Source: Aphanocapsa sp. GSE-SYN-MK-11-07L
GTDB taxonomy: Bacteria > Cyanobacteriota > Cyanobacteriia > Thermosynechococcales > Thermosynechococcaceae
Direction of reading: 5' to 3'
DNA length: 64,000 nt
NCBI GenBank assembly: GCA_019359715.1
Contig: JAHHGS010000079.1
Coordinates: forward strand, 23,508-87,507
In this document: positions 17,389 through 26,284 of the stretch, one piece after another
How positions within the stretch are numbered: the stretch's first letter is position 1
How the letters are laid out: every line of letters starts with the position of its first letter
The notes under the pieces: generated by a model
Databases searched by the model: none
Told to the model about the DNA's origin: nothing
The model's input: only the letters and a program-made list of their open reading frames with translations
Translations under genes and position numbers: made by a program

Positions 17389-18738
17389 TCAATTTGCTGC
17401 CGATGGGCTTGGTATAGAGTCTGGGTTGCGGGCTTGCTGCTCGGTTTTGTAGATATCTTGGGCAGAAAAGCCCTCTCCTTGAGCGCCCACATACCAGAGC
17501 GCAGCCGCCGCTTCAGCCCGCGTGACTGGCTTTTTCGGTTGGAGCAGCAGCGTCGAACCAAACAGGCGGCGGATATTCGAGAGGTCGCCATTTTGATGGT
17601 CTGCTAATACCGATTGCAATGCTTCTGGCGTAATTCGGTTCGCATCCTTGAATCCCCAGGCTTGGCGAACGCTGTCTACAGTGGCAGTTGGTAAATTTTG
17701 GCGCAAATCCACAGGCACTTTCCATTGCAGCAAAGCTTCACGGGTGAGGGGAGCATTGGGCTGAAACGCTTGTTTTGTCGAGTCGCCGGTGAGGGGGCTG
17801 GGCAAGTAGCCAGCTTCTGCTAAGCCTTGAATATAAGGAAAATCAGGATCGCGGCTAGGTACGTCTCGAAAAATGGGGGAACTGCTGGGGCTGGCGAGGC
17901 GAATCTGCTGAGCTGGGCGATCGCGGTAAATCCGATTATTGGTGGTGACTAGCCAGCGGGCAAATGTCCGTCGATCAATGGTTTGATTTGGGTTAAGCGT
18001 ACTGCCGCTATTGGTTAATACGCCCAACTGAGCCAAGTCTCGAATATAAGTCTGAAAAGCGGCTGGCGCTTTAGCAACATCTGTAAAGGTTTGGGAGGGG
18101 GCAGGGGTTGGCGGGCTGTTAGTTTCAGCAGCAACCGGAGCAGGAGTGCCGGCGGGCAAGACTGGCCCAATAAAATTAGGGTCGCCTGGCTGACCCGGCG
18201 GTTGTGCAGGCAAGGCAGAGACCGTTGGCGATCCTGATGGATTAGCCGAGTCAGCGGCCAGAGTGTAGTTGAGGCTAAATTCGGTTGGGCTAGCTGAGGT
18301 TGCCGGTAAAATCACCACCACTTGCCGATCAGCTTTGCGGGCAATCAGCAGATCTGCTTGAGCAGGAGCGGCTTGAGGTAAGAGCTGCCACCCTTGGGCT
18401 TGAAATTGCTGTCGGTAAAAATCTTTGACTTGAGTAGCTGGCTCGGCAGTTTGCCAGCGAGTTTGCTGCCAAGTTGGTGTTCCCGTTACACCCGCGATCG
18501 CCGCCAACTGCGGGTCTTGGATTTGAGTGCTAGCTAGCAGGATGGCATTTTGGTAGCGCAATTCAGCCGGGAAATCGACTGGGGGTTCAACGGTGGGAGA
18601 GCCATTGGGAGGATTGCCGCTCCACAGTCCAGCTTCGGGGTCAGCCGAAAAAGCTTGTTGGAGGGCGCCGTTGCCAGCACAGCCCGTTAACATCAGGCTA
18701 AAGGCGATCGCCCATCCCGCCCGTTTGACCTCAACCAT
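17389..18738 (-). CDS. Lipoprotein with S-layer-homology-type domains
   Basis: A 449-residue secreted lipoprotein. The lipobox is LTGC with the acylated Cys at residue 20. The first part (50-170) is an alpha/beta domain of unknown class, followed by a Pro/Ala-rich linker (about 180-230). The C-terminal part carries SLH-like units (FTDVAKAPAAFQTYIRDLAQLG, NQTIDRRTFARWLV; FRDVPSRDPDFPYIQGLAEAGYL, PLTREALLQW; KKPVTRAEAAAALW). In cyanobacteria such domains anchor proteins to the wall or its secondary polymers. The oligopeptide-binding lipoprotein follows just upstream on the same strand (30-bp gap). Confidence 0.82.
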   Translation of the reverse strand: MVEVKRAGWAIAFSLMLTGCAGNGALQQAFSADPEAGLWSGNPPNGSPTVEPPVDFPAELRYQNAILLASTQIQDPQLAAIAGVTGTPTWQQTRWQTAEPATQVKDFYRQQFQAQGWQLLPQAAPAQADLLIARKADRQVVVILPATSASPTEFSLNYTLAADSANPSGSPTVSALPAQPPGQPGDPNFIGPVLPAGTPAPVAAETNSPPTPAPSQTFTDVAKAPAAFQTYIRDLAQLGVLTNSGSTLNPNQTIDRRTFARWLVTTNNRIYRDRPAQQIRLASPSSSPIFRDVPSRDPDFPYIQGLAEAGYLPSPLTGDSTKQAFQPNAPLTREALLQWKVPVDLRQNLPTATVDSVRQAWGFKDANRITPEALQSVLADHQNGDLSNIRRLFGSTLLLQPKKPVTRAEAAAALWYVGAQGEGFSAQDIYKTEQQARNPDSIPSPSAAN

Positions 18739-18768
18739 AGTTAATTGCGTCGTTCTTATACCCTCACT

Positions 18769-20418
18769 CTAGCGCCCTGGGGTGATTTGCGTCTGGAGGG
18801 TTGAGCGGCGAATCGTCCAAAAGGCAAACTGCTGCGTTGGCTCTAGCCGCACCCCCTGTAAGCCTTTGCCAGCAAACACGTAGCTTTTACTCTGCCAGAG
18901 CGGAATAAACGGCACCTGCTGCCCCAAAATCGCTTGCAGTTGCTCAAATAACTGCTGCCGCTGGGTCGGGTCGGTTTCCAGCCGCTGCTGGTCGATCAAC
19001 TGATTCGCCCGATCGCTGTAGAAAAAAGATCCCCAAGACGCACTCGCCCCCGACTGACAGCCAGCAGCGGCTGAACCTTTATCGCAAGCCAAAAAAGGCT
19101 CGATGTAGTTATCGGGGTCATAAAAATCGCCGTACCAGTCCAACATGATCAGCGGATAGACGCCTTTGTCTAAATTCTGGTAAGCAGTGGCAGATTCAAC
19201 GCTATCGAGTTGCACCTGTACGGTATCGCCCCAATCGCGCTCGATCGCTGCTTTAAAGACCATCGCTGCCAGCACATTGCTTGGTACATTTGAGCGATAC
19301 CAGAGGTTAATCAGCAGGGGCTGGCGGGGCGAATAGCCCGCTTGGGTGAGCAGTTGTCTGGCTTTAGCCACACTACCATCGCCATAGCGGGTGTCGAACA
19401 CAGGTTGGCTGGCCGCAAAAATAGTCGGGATCAGGCTAAACAGCGGATCAGACTGGCCCTGAAACACCCGATCTTTAAGAATTTGCCGATTGATCATTGC
19501 CGCCAAAGCGGCTCTAGCGGCGGGTTGGTTCCAGGGCGGCTGTTGCAAATTAACCGTTAGCAGCGTAATCACATTGCTTGGCCCAGCGATCGCCTGCCAT
19601 CCTTGCTGCGCTCGCCGCTCCAGCAGCACCCGAATCTGATCCGAGTCCAGGGTCTGGGTGGCAACATCGACAGCCCCTGTCCGAAAGGCATTGAATAAAT
19701 TTGCCCCGCTGGAAAAAACTTGAATATCGATGCCAGGGTTAGCCGGTTTGGCCCCCCAATACTTTTCAAAGGCCTCCAGTCGCAACGAGTCGGTGCCGGA
19801 CTGAACCAGTTTGTAGGGGCCAGTGCCCACAAAAATTGCCGGTTGAAACTTGCCCTCGCCAATTTGATACGCTTGGGGCGACACCGCACACAGCCCACTA
19901 AAGGCCAGCAGGGAGGGAAAGGCAACAAACGGTTTCTTGAGCCGAATTTGCATCTCGTAGTCGCCAGTCGCTTTGATCGAATCCACTCGTCCCGCTAGCA
20001 ATGCAGAGGGCTGCCCGCCATTTTGGATAAATCGCTCTAGCGAAAACACCATCGCTTTAGCATCAAACTGGCTGCCATCGTGAAACAGCACTCCCTGGCG
20101 GAGCGGAATCCTGTAGGTCAACCCGTCAGCGCTAATCGTCGGTAAGTCCGTCGCTAATTCCGGTTTCAGGGTTGTTGTACCAGGTTTGTAACCGTAGAGC
20201 CGATCGCCCAGGTTGTAAAGTAAATTGCCCGGAAACACACCGTAGGCATCAGCCGGATCAAGGGTGCTCACCTTGGCAGTTGTACCCAAAACAATGCGCG
20301 GATTAGGCGGCTGCTGGGCCGTCCGGCCGCAGGCGATCGCCAGCAGACAGCACAACGCAACTACACCAAGCAGTTTGCCCCAGTGTGATCGATAGTTTTG
20401 GCTCCAATCCAAACTCAA
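18769..20418 (-). CDS. ABC transporter substrate-binding lipoprotein, family 5 (peptide/nickel type)
   Basis: A 549-residue periplasmic binding protein of the OppA/DppA/NikA family. The signal segment ends in a lipobox-like LAIAC (Cys30). The mature chain starts with VLGTTAKVSTLDPADAYG. Family marks include YRIPLRQGVLFHDG, FSLERFI and VGTGPYKL. Permease and ATPase genes are absent here, so it is an orphan binding protein that must pair with components elsewhere. Ligand unknown; oligopeptides are the commonest. Confidence 0.92.
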   Translation of the reverse strand: MSLDWSQNYRSHWGKLLGVVALCCLLAIACGRTAQQPPNPRIVLGTTAKVSTLDPADAYGVFPGNLLYNLGDRLYGYKPGTTTLKPELATDLPTISADGLTYRIPLRQGVLFHDGSQFDAKAMVFSLERFIQNGGQPSALLAGRVDSIKATGDYEMQIRLKKPFVAFPSLLAFSGLCAVSPQAYQIGEGKFQPAIFVGTGPYKLVQSGTDSLRLEAFEKYWGAKPANPGIDIQVFSSGANLFNAFRTGAVDVATQTLDSDQIRVLLERRAQQGWQAIAGPSNVITLLTVNLQQPPWNQPAARAALAAMINRQILKDRVFQGQSDPLFSLIPTIFAASQPVFDTRYGDGSVAKARQLLTQAGYSPRQPLLINLWYRSNVPSNVLAAMVFKAAIERDWGDTVQVQLDSVESATAYQNLDKGVYPLIMLDWYGDFYDPDNYIEPFLACDKGSAAAGCQSGASASWGSFFYSDRANQLIDQQRLETDPTQRQQLFEQLQAILGQQVPFIPLWQSKSYVFAGKGLQGVRLEPTQQFAFWTIRRSTLQTQITPGR

Positions 20419-20449
20419 ATCAGACTCACAATTAACGAGAGACTAGACT

Positions 20450-21109
20450 CTATTGCGACGGCGGCAAGGGCGGTAAATCGCCAGAAACTGGAGAAAGCGC
20501 CACCGCTGTTCCCCCAATCGGAGCTTCCACACTCTGGCCAAACTGTTCCAAAATTACAACTGGCTCAGACCGATTGGCTTCAATCGCCCGTACCAACACT
20601 AAACCATTAGAAATGCGATCGCCCGCCGCCACGGTTCGAGTCACCCGCTCATCAGGAGCCTGAATAATTGCTCTCGGAACCCCGCCCATCTGAGCAATAC
20701 CTAAAACCTTAACTGCTAAAGCTTGGGTTGGCTGTGGTGGCATCCGCTTAACAGGCTTTCCTGAGCTAGTCCCTATCTTTCCTCCCGGAGCTGATGGAGT
20801 CGATAGCGATCCAGATGTTCCAGATGTTGAGCCTTCTTCTGTAGACGCTTTAGGTTTGGGATAAGTCACACTGGAAAAAGGATCCACCCGCCCAGACTTT
20901 AATTCTTTCCGACGTACATCAGGGTCAGTGGAGGGAATCAATCCTATTGGGGCCGGAGGAACAGCAGTAGCGATGACTGGCGTAGGAGAAGGTGATAAAG
21001 GCAGTGGCTGTGGAACTTGGGTTGCGGTTTGACTATCGTCCCCTATCGTACAACCCACGGCTGTAGCAGCAGCCAAAGCTACAACAATCAAATTTTTCAA
21101 TCGATTCAT
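20450..21109 (-). CDS. Hypothetical lipoprotein conserved in cyanobacteria
   Basis: 219 residues with a signal peptide ending in AVGC (Cys20). A Pro/Ser/Thr-rich low-complexity stretch spans about 30-130. The folded C-terminal part carries ALAVKVLGIAQMGGVPRAIIQAPDERVTRTVAAGDRI and LVLVRAIEANRSEPVVILEQFG. The C-terminal part resembles the beta-rich periplasmic domains of pilus or secretion assembly proteins (PilP/GspC-like), which is only a resemblance. It is the first gene of a minus-strand run of three lipoproteins (gaps of 31 and 30 bp), so a shared transcript is likely. Confidence 0.72.
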   Translation of the reverse strand: MNRLKNLIVVALAAATAVGCTIGDDSQTATQVPQPLPLSPSPTPVIATAVPPAPIGLIPSTDPDVRRKELKSGRVDPFSSVTYPKPKASTEEGSTSGTSGSLSTPSAPGGKIGTSSGKPVKRMPPQPTQALAVKVLGIAQMGGVPRAIIQAPDERVTRTVAAGDRISNGLVLVRAIEANRSEPVVILEQFGQSVEAPIGGTAVALSPVSGDLPPLPPSQ

Positions 21110-21398
21110 AGCACACCTTGATCACTAATCACTCCACCTATGGCTATTCTACAGCAGGTATCCATAACTTCCCGCTATCTGCCTTTCTAATGCATTCTTT
21201 GTTTTTCAATCTGCGCAAACTTAACCCTGGTGTAGCCTACGCGATTCACAAGCATGTCCTAAGTTTTATCTCCATTCTGACCATCATGGTTTTTAGGTAA
21301 ACACTGTTCCAATATTGGGGGATGATGAACGGAAGGGGGGCAAGCCCGATCGCGCGCTCCTGCATTGGTCCACCAAGTTTAAACATTAGTGGTAAAGC

Positions 21399-22292
21399 AT
21401 GATCAAAACAGCATGGGTATTTCCGGGACAGGGTTCTCAGGCGATCGCAATGGGTCTAGATTTACTCGACACGGCGGCTGGAAGACTCAAATTTGCCCAA
21501 GCGGAAAACATTTTAGGCTGGTCAGTGCCGCAACTGTGCCAAACCGAAGCTAAGCTTTCGCAAACGCTGTACACTCAGCCTTGCTTATACGTTGTTTCTG
21601 CTATTTTGGCGGAGCTGATGCTAGAGCAGGGGCTGTCGCCTGATTTGCTAGCGGGTCACAGTTTGGGTGAGTATGTTGCCCTTTACACGGCGGGAGTGTT
21701 TGATTTTGAAACGGGGCTGAAGTTAGTCAAACGGCGGGCCGAATTAATGGATCATGCCGTTGAAGATGGCAAAATGGTTGCTTTAATTGGGTTTGACCGC
21801 AGCCAACTCCAAGCCCAAGTGGACAAGATTGAAAACGTAGTCCTGGCCAACGACAACCACGCCGGACAGGTGGTGATTTCTGGCACTACGGCGGCGGTTG
21901 ATCAGCTCTTGAGCCAAATCAAGACTAAGAAGGCGATCGCGCTGAATGTGAGTGGGGCCTTTCATTCCCCGCTGATGGCCGCTGCCGCTGAAGAGTTTCA
22001 GAAAACCCTAGAGTCGGTTGTCTTTCAGCCGGCCAGGGTATCTGTGCTGTCCAATGTAGAACCGATCCCAGCCACCGACCCTGAAATTTTGAAAGAGCGC
22101 TTGGTGCAGCAAATGACTGGGACGGTTCGGTGGCGAGAAACCTGTTTACAATTTTTAGGATTAGGGGTTGAACAGGCGATCGAAGTTGGCCCAGGCAAGG
22201 TTTTAATTGGGCTGATTAAACGCACCTGTCCAGATATGGCTTTAGAAAAAGTCGGTAATTTGCCAGAGCTGCTGGCGGCAACGCATCGATAA
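21399..22292 (+). CDS. fabD: Malonyl-CoA:ACP transacylase FabD
   Basis: Loads malonyl groups on acyl carrier protein for fatty-acid synthesis. The 297-residue chain has WVFPGQGSQ at the start, the nucleophile Ser88 in GHSLGE and the active-site His in GAFHSPLM. Near the end is the VGPGKVLIGLIKR stretch. It is directly followed (3 bp) by a PlsC acyltransferase, giving a short lipid operon. The plsX-fabH pair usually found upstream of cyanobacterial fabD is not here; the 289-bp gap upstream carries no gene I can support. Confidence 0.96.
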   Translation: MIKTAWVFPGQGSQAIAMGLDLLDTAAGRLKFAQAENILGWSVPQLCQTEAKLSQTLYTQPCLYVVSAILAELMLEQGLSPDLLAGHSLGEYVALYTAGVFDFETGLKLVKRRAELMDHAVEDGKMVALIGFDRSQLQAQVDKIENVVLANDNHAGQVVISGTTAAVDQLLSQIKTKKAIALNVSGAFHSPLMAAAAEEFQKTLESVVFQPARVSVLSNVEPIPATDPEILKERLVQQMTGTVRWRETCLQFLGLGVEQAIEVGPGKVLIGLIKRTCPDMALEKVGNLPELLAATHR

Positions 22293-22295
22293 AGT

Positions 22296-22934
22296 ATGGG
22301 CAAAGAGCGCGAACCAGCCGTTAGCCGATTTCTGTATCACCTGTTCAAGTGGTCTACAGTCAGTCCGCTTTTGCACACGTATTTTCAAGGACAAATCTAT
22401 GGGGCTGAGCAGGTGCCCGCTCGCGGGCCGTTGGTAGTGGTGAGCAACCACGCCAGCCATTTTGACCCGCCGCTGCTGTCGAACTGTCTGCGTCGCCCCG
22501 TGGCGTATATGGCCAAGGAGGAGCTATTTCAAGTTCCAATTTTAGGAAAACTGATTCAACTGTATGGGGCCTATCCGGTCAAGCGAGGCTCAGCCGATCG
22601 CAGTGCGATTCGGGCAGCTTTGACTGCCTTAGAGCAGGGTTGGGCGGTTGGGATCTTTTTAGAAGGCACGCGCACGGAGGATGGTCGGATCACTGACCCT
22701 AAACTAGGAGCGGCTTTGATTGCGGCCAAAGTGCAAGCGCCGCTTCTGCCAGTCAGCCTCTGGGGCACAGAAGGGATTTTGACCCCAGGTAGCCCTTTGC
22801 CCCACAGCACTCCCGTCACGATTCGGATTGGCACCCCCCTGCCGCCGCCCCGATCTGGCGATCGCGAGGGGCTGCTAGCGATCACTCAAAAATGCGCTAG
22901 TCTGATCAACCAAATGCACAGCTTGGGGCGCTAG
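22296..22934 (+). CDS. plsC: 1-acyl-sn-glycerol-3-phosphate acyltransferase (PlsC)
   Basis: Acylates lysophosphatidic acid to phosphatidic acid at the membrane. The 212-residue protein has the H(x)4D motif NHASHFD (His52, Asp57). Further marks are PVKRGSADRSAIRAAL, the phosphate-binding FLEGTRTEDGRI and a weakly hydrophobic N-terminus. Position behind fabD fits lipid synthesis. The start ATG 22296 leaves a 3-bp gap to fabD, and translational coupling is likely. Confidence 0.93.
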   Translation: MGKEREPAVSRFLYHLFKWSTVSPLLHTYFQGQIYGAEQVPARGPLVVVSNHASHFDPPLLSNCLRRPVAYMAKEELFQVPILGKLIQLYGAYPVKRGSADRSAIRAALTALEQGWAVGIFLEGTRTEDGRITDPKLGAALIAAKVQAPLLPVSLWGTEGILTPGSPLPHSTPVTIRIGTPLPPPRSGDREGLLAITQKCASLINQMHSLGR

Positions 22935-22978
22935 TTGCTGCCCCAAAAAAGCAAAACTCAGGAGTCCAGCCAACCGCA

Positions 22979-23275
22979 ATGACAGCAGATTTACGGGCAG
23001 AATTAGCCGCAAACCTTGACCAAGCCGAATGGAGTTGGCTGCTGCCCCACGTCGAGCGCGATGTTGTCGTGGTGGTGACGCCAGCGCTAGATTTGCTGGA
23101 TGTCGGAGTGGCGATCGCCAGCGATCATGTCTTACTCGTCCAGCGCTGGATCAGCGAGGGTCTAATCCAAAAACCTGATCCAGCCCAGGTTTCCAACTGG
23201 AATCAGAACCCAAACATTTCTTTTCTGGCCCTGATTGTTCAACCTTATGTGTTGGTTCAACCTGGAATGGACTAA
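22979..23275 (+). CDS. DUF2288 family protein
   Basis: A 98-residue soluble protein with the DUF2288 look: LRAELAANLDQAEWSWLLPHVERDVVVVV, DVGVAIASDHVLLVQRWISEGLIQKP, and a C-terminal hydrophobic strand FLALIVQPYVLVQP. Function is unknown. It follows fabD-plsC by 44 bp on the same strand and may belong to the unit. The reading frame is complete and intact. Confidence 0.88.
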   Translation: MTADLRAELAANLDQAEWSWLLPHVERDVVVVVTPALDLLDVGVAIASDHVLLVQRWISEGLIQKPDPAQVSNWNQNPNISFLALIVQPYVLVQPGMD

Positions 23276-23539
23276 AAGGGCGATCGCAATCTGATTGAAC
23301 TTCTTGGCGGTCAAGTCGATCGGGAACTGTTAAGCATTGGCAGCGTCGGGGCAAATAGCAAATCCCCACGCACGAAGATGCATAGAATGATCAGATAACC
23401 ACTTGTTAACATGGGTGAGAAAGTCCTTACCTTTGTGTCATAAAAGTTAAAACTCAATCCCAGATTCGTCTGATCCACAATTCGATTGTGATGTAAGCTC
23501 AATCGGTCGGCAATTCTCTACTCTCCATCAGGAGTCATT

Positions 23540-24412
23540 ATGAAAGCATTAGTTCGTTGGGGTGCAATCCTCAGTTTGGTGGGCGGTACATTAGTCGGCC
23601 CGTCTATGATTCAGCAAATGTCGGCCATGGCTTTACCAGAAGAGCAAGTGCTCAAGCAGTTGACCAATGTGCCACTGTTTATGATCACAAATCAGCAAGG
23701 ACAACCCCTGACTTACGCTGCGCCAAATCCGGCCACTCCGAATGATAAAACCAAGCAGGTTCAGGTGTTCACCTTTTTTGTCAGTCAGTCAGATGCCCAA
23801 ACGGCACTGACGACTCTCAAGAATGGCAAGCCGGACTTGGCTAAAGTTGCAAAAGTTAGTCCGGCCTCTCTGAGCGGTGTGATTCAATTTGCTCTCAACG
23901 GCAAGAAGCAAAACTCTAATGTTGGGGTGGATATTATTCCTAACCAGCAGCAGCTCCAGTCGGCGGTCAGTATTCTCAAGCAAAGTGGAGAGTTAGTTGA
24001 CAAGGATGGCAAGCTTGTCACCAAAGCAGGTCAGCCTTTCCAAGGGGGAACACCTCTGTTCTTTGTGGCCGATAGCAAAACCGGCGGTCCGATCGCCGTT
24101 GAAATTACTGGCAAAGAAAATGGGCAGGACAAGAAAGTGCGACTGGTGCCTTTTTACTTCAGTCAGCAAGATTTGCAGAGTGAGCTGGAGCAAGCCAAGA
24201 AGCAGCGTCCGGATCTCGCTACTAGCACTAAGATTAATGTTGTGATGCTAGATACGCTGGTGGCAACGCTACTCAGTAATAACGACCCAACGGTGTCTGA
24301 ATTTCAGCTTGTGCCTCCGCGCGAGTCAATTGACTTCCTGCGCCAACAGCAGCCTGCTAAGGCTCCCGGTGCGCCTGTTCCTGCGGCACCCGCCCCTGCG
24401 CCCAAAAAGTAG
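23540..24412 (+). CDS. Tic22-like periplasmic protein
   Basis: A 290-residue secreted protein of the Tic22 family, which in cyanobacteria is periplasmic/thylakoid-associated and helps outer-membrane biogenesis as a chaperone. An N-terminal signal segment (MKALVRWGAILSLVGGTL) is followed by two similar halves, each with VPLFMITNQQGQPL or TPLFFVADSKTGGP strands and FFVSQSDAQTALTTL or FYFSQQDLQSELEQA helices, the internal repeat typical of the family. The C-terminus is a Pro/Ala tail. AGGAG lies eight bases before the ATG. The 264-bp upstream gap holds the promoter region. Confidence 0.93.
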   Translation: MKALVRWGAILSLVGGTLVGPSMIQQMSAMALPEEQVLKQLTNVPLFMITNQQGQPLTYAAPNPATPNDKTKQVQVFTFFVSQSDAQTALTTLKNGKPDLAKVAKVSPASLSGVIQFALNGKKQNSNVGVDIIPNQQQLQSAVSILKQSGELVDKDGKLVTKAGQPFQGGTPLFFVADSKTGGPIAVEITGKENGQDKKVRLVPFYFSQQDLQSELEQAKKQRPDLATSTKINVVMLDTLVATLLSNNDPTVSEFQLVPPRESIDFLRQQQPAKAPGAPVPAAPAPAPKK

Positions 24413-24420
24413 ACTGTGGG

Positions 24421-24477
24421 GCTTAGCACTAGGTAAAACTGTTAAAGGCTGTGCTAAGCGCAGCCTTTAACAGTTTT
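24421..24477 (+). terminator. Strong 17-bp hairpin with loop complementary to its 5' flank
   Basis: AAAACTGTTAAAGGCTG (24435-24451) pairs perfectly with CAGCCTTTAACAGTTTT (24461-24477), loop of 9 nt. The stem ends in TTTTAAA, so it can stop transcription after tic22. GCTTAGCAC at 24421-24429 is also exactly complementary to GTGCTAAGC at 24451-24459, that is, to the loop plus one base. This gives an alternative hairpin or an H-type pseudoknot. Confidence 0.75.
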
Positions 24478-24526
24478 AAACAGATTTTGTCGGATTGCGA
24501 TCGCTATCAATGACCCTTGCGAGATT

Positions 24527-25495
24527 ATGCTCTTAAATCATCGTTTCCTGCTGCGGTTAATCACTAACCTGGTGATTTTCGCCTTGGCGTTATCCAGCCT
24601 GGGTGTTTTGCTCTGGATTGTGGATGAGTTTATTGGTTGGGATATTTTACCGGATGCGCTCAGCATTTATGTCCGCGCAATTGTGATTGGGGTTGGCTGG
24701 GTGACAATGACGCTAATTATTGCCCATATCCTGCTGAGCCTAACCTTGTTTGCTGAATCAACAGCTCATCGCGCTCAACTGCCCGACTTTCAGATTTCAG
24801 CTCAATTAAGCCGAAGGCTCAAACGCATTCTGCTGGTGGCTGGGCTGATTAGCATTTTAGTGATTGCTGGCTTGCAGGTGACTGACATGGTTCGGAAGAA
24901 TCTTGCTCAGCAAGCCGCTAAGCAACAAGCCATCTAGGAACAGCAAAAGGAGTTTGATCAGGCCAAGCAAAAATTTAATCAGATCCAGCAAGCTTTAGAT
25001 CAATCCCTGCCCAAAATATTGCCCTTATTCACCCCTCCGCTCTTGGCGGCGATCGCAACCAATCAAATTCCAGCCGCTGATTTACGCCAACTTCTACAAT
25101 CTGTGACGATTTCTTTTCCAAATCAGCCCGCCCTCGCATTGCTGATCCCGGCTGATCCTCCCTACAAATATTCCAGAATTGACCAGCAAGCGATCCAGTT
25201 GAATCGCAAAAGCAATGCATTTTTTCTCAGTCCCCAGCGATTTGTCGGTTTTCCGAGCAGTTTAGAGGCGAAAGTTGTAGACCAGCTTTTCAGTGGACAA
25301 AATCCCAAATTTACCAGCGGCTTGAACGGCGTCTTTATCAACAATACCCAACCCAGCTCTTGGGGAGTGCTCAGGTATAACAATCGAGTGATTGCCCTTG
25401 TTTACCTTGGCGTGGACTATCAATGCCCTGGCCCGTCAGAATTTGTCAAAGCACGATGTGTTCACCCAGGCCCAGTCTCCCTTCATGCCAACTGA
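24527..25495 (+). pseudogene. Membrane protein gene split by one in-frame TAG at 24935
   Basis: Two open stretches in the same frame, 24527-24937 and 24938-25495, form one 323-codon gene apart from a single TAG. The first part has two or three membrane segments (LRLITNLVIFALALSSLGVLLWIV, IVIGVGWVTMTLIIAHILL, ILLVAGLISILVIAGL). The sequence across the stop reads AAKQQAI, stop, EQQKEFDQAKQKFNQIQQ, a continuous Gln/Lys-rich coiled coil, so CAG to TAG is the likely change. A soluble C-terminal domain follows (LRQLLQSVTISFPNQPALALLIP). I do not recognise the family. Readthrough, separate translation from TTG 25019, or decay are all possible. Confidence 0.8.
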
Positions 25496-25519
25496 GACAG
25501 ATTTTAGTCCGCTTAACTC

Positions 25520-26284
25520 ATGCTCAGCCACAGGAACTTACCTCAGCGACAAAACTTATCGCGGCTACAGCGGATCGCGATCGCTCCTGAGCAACGCCAG
25601 CAGCAGCAGATTCAGCTTACCCCAGCCCAGCACCACTATTTAACTCGCGTTTTGCGGCTGCGGACGGGCGATCGATTTTTGGTGCTAGAGTCCCTAGGAG
25701 ATCGCTGGTTGGCCGAGCTTGCGGGCAATTGTGCCCAACTGTTAGAACTGGCTCCAGCCGAGACAGAGTTATCTACGGCAGTGACCCTGTTGGCAGCCTT
25801 ACCAAAGGGCAGCGGCTTTGAGCAGGTCGTCCAGCAGGCGACAGAGTTGGGGGTAACGCAAATTATGCCGTTAATGAGCGATCGCACGCTGCTCAAACCG
25901 AGTCCGCAAAAAGTAGAACGCTGGCGACGGATTGCTCAAGAAGCGGCGGAGCAGTCGCAGCGGCAGCAAGTGCCGATCCTGACTGACCCGGTCACGTTTG
26001 AACAAGGGATAGCAACTCGCCAGGGCTGGCTGTGTGTGACGGAACCAGAGGCCGAGCATTTATGGAATTGCTTGCAGGGTGAACTAGGGGCAGAAATTGC
26101 GATCGCCACCGGCCCCGAAGGCGGTTGGACTGAGGCGGAAGTTCTACAGGCGGTTGCCGCTGGCTGGCAACCAGTTTCTCTGGGTCAAAGAATTTTGCGG
26201 GCCGTCACCGCTCCGATCGTTGGGTTATCTTTGGTTGCTGCCAGATTAGAATTGGCACAGACAGCAAAAAGACCCGAAACATGA
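25520..26284 (+). CDS. rsmE: 16S rRNA (uracil-1498-N3)-methyltransferase
   Basis: SPOUT-fold methyltransferase for m3U1498 in 16S rRNA. The 254 residues contain the PUA-like N-terminal part (LTPAQHHYLTRVLRLRTGDRF) and the SPOUT part with KGSGFEQVVQQATELGV, IATGPEGGWTEAE and LGQRILRAVTAP. The last motif usually reads RILRxETA; here Val replaces Glu, a mild deviation. The stop overlaps the ATG of the next gene (ATGA), so the two are coupled. Confidence 0.93.
   Translation: MLSHRNLPQRQNLSRLQRIAIAPEQRQQQQIQLTPAQHHYLTRVLRLRTGDRFLVLESLGDRWLAELAGNCAQLLELAPAETELSTAVTLLAALPKGSGFEQVVQQATELGVTQIMPLMSDRTLLKPSPQKVERWRRIAQEAAEQSQRQQVPILTDPVTFEQGIATRQGWLCVTEPEAEHLWNCLQGELGAEIAIATGPEGGWTEAEVLQAVAAGWQPVSLGQRILRAVTAPIVGLSLVAARLELAQTAKRPET

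Noticed and set aside
21118..21300. 60-codon frame upstream of fabD
   Set aside because: No ribosome-binding site, no family, and an amino-acid make-up typical of random AT-rich sequence; the gap is better read as the fabD promoter region.
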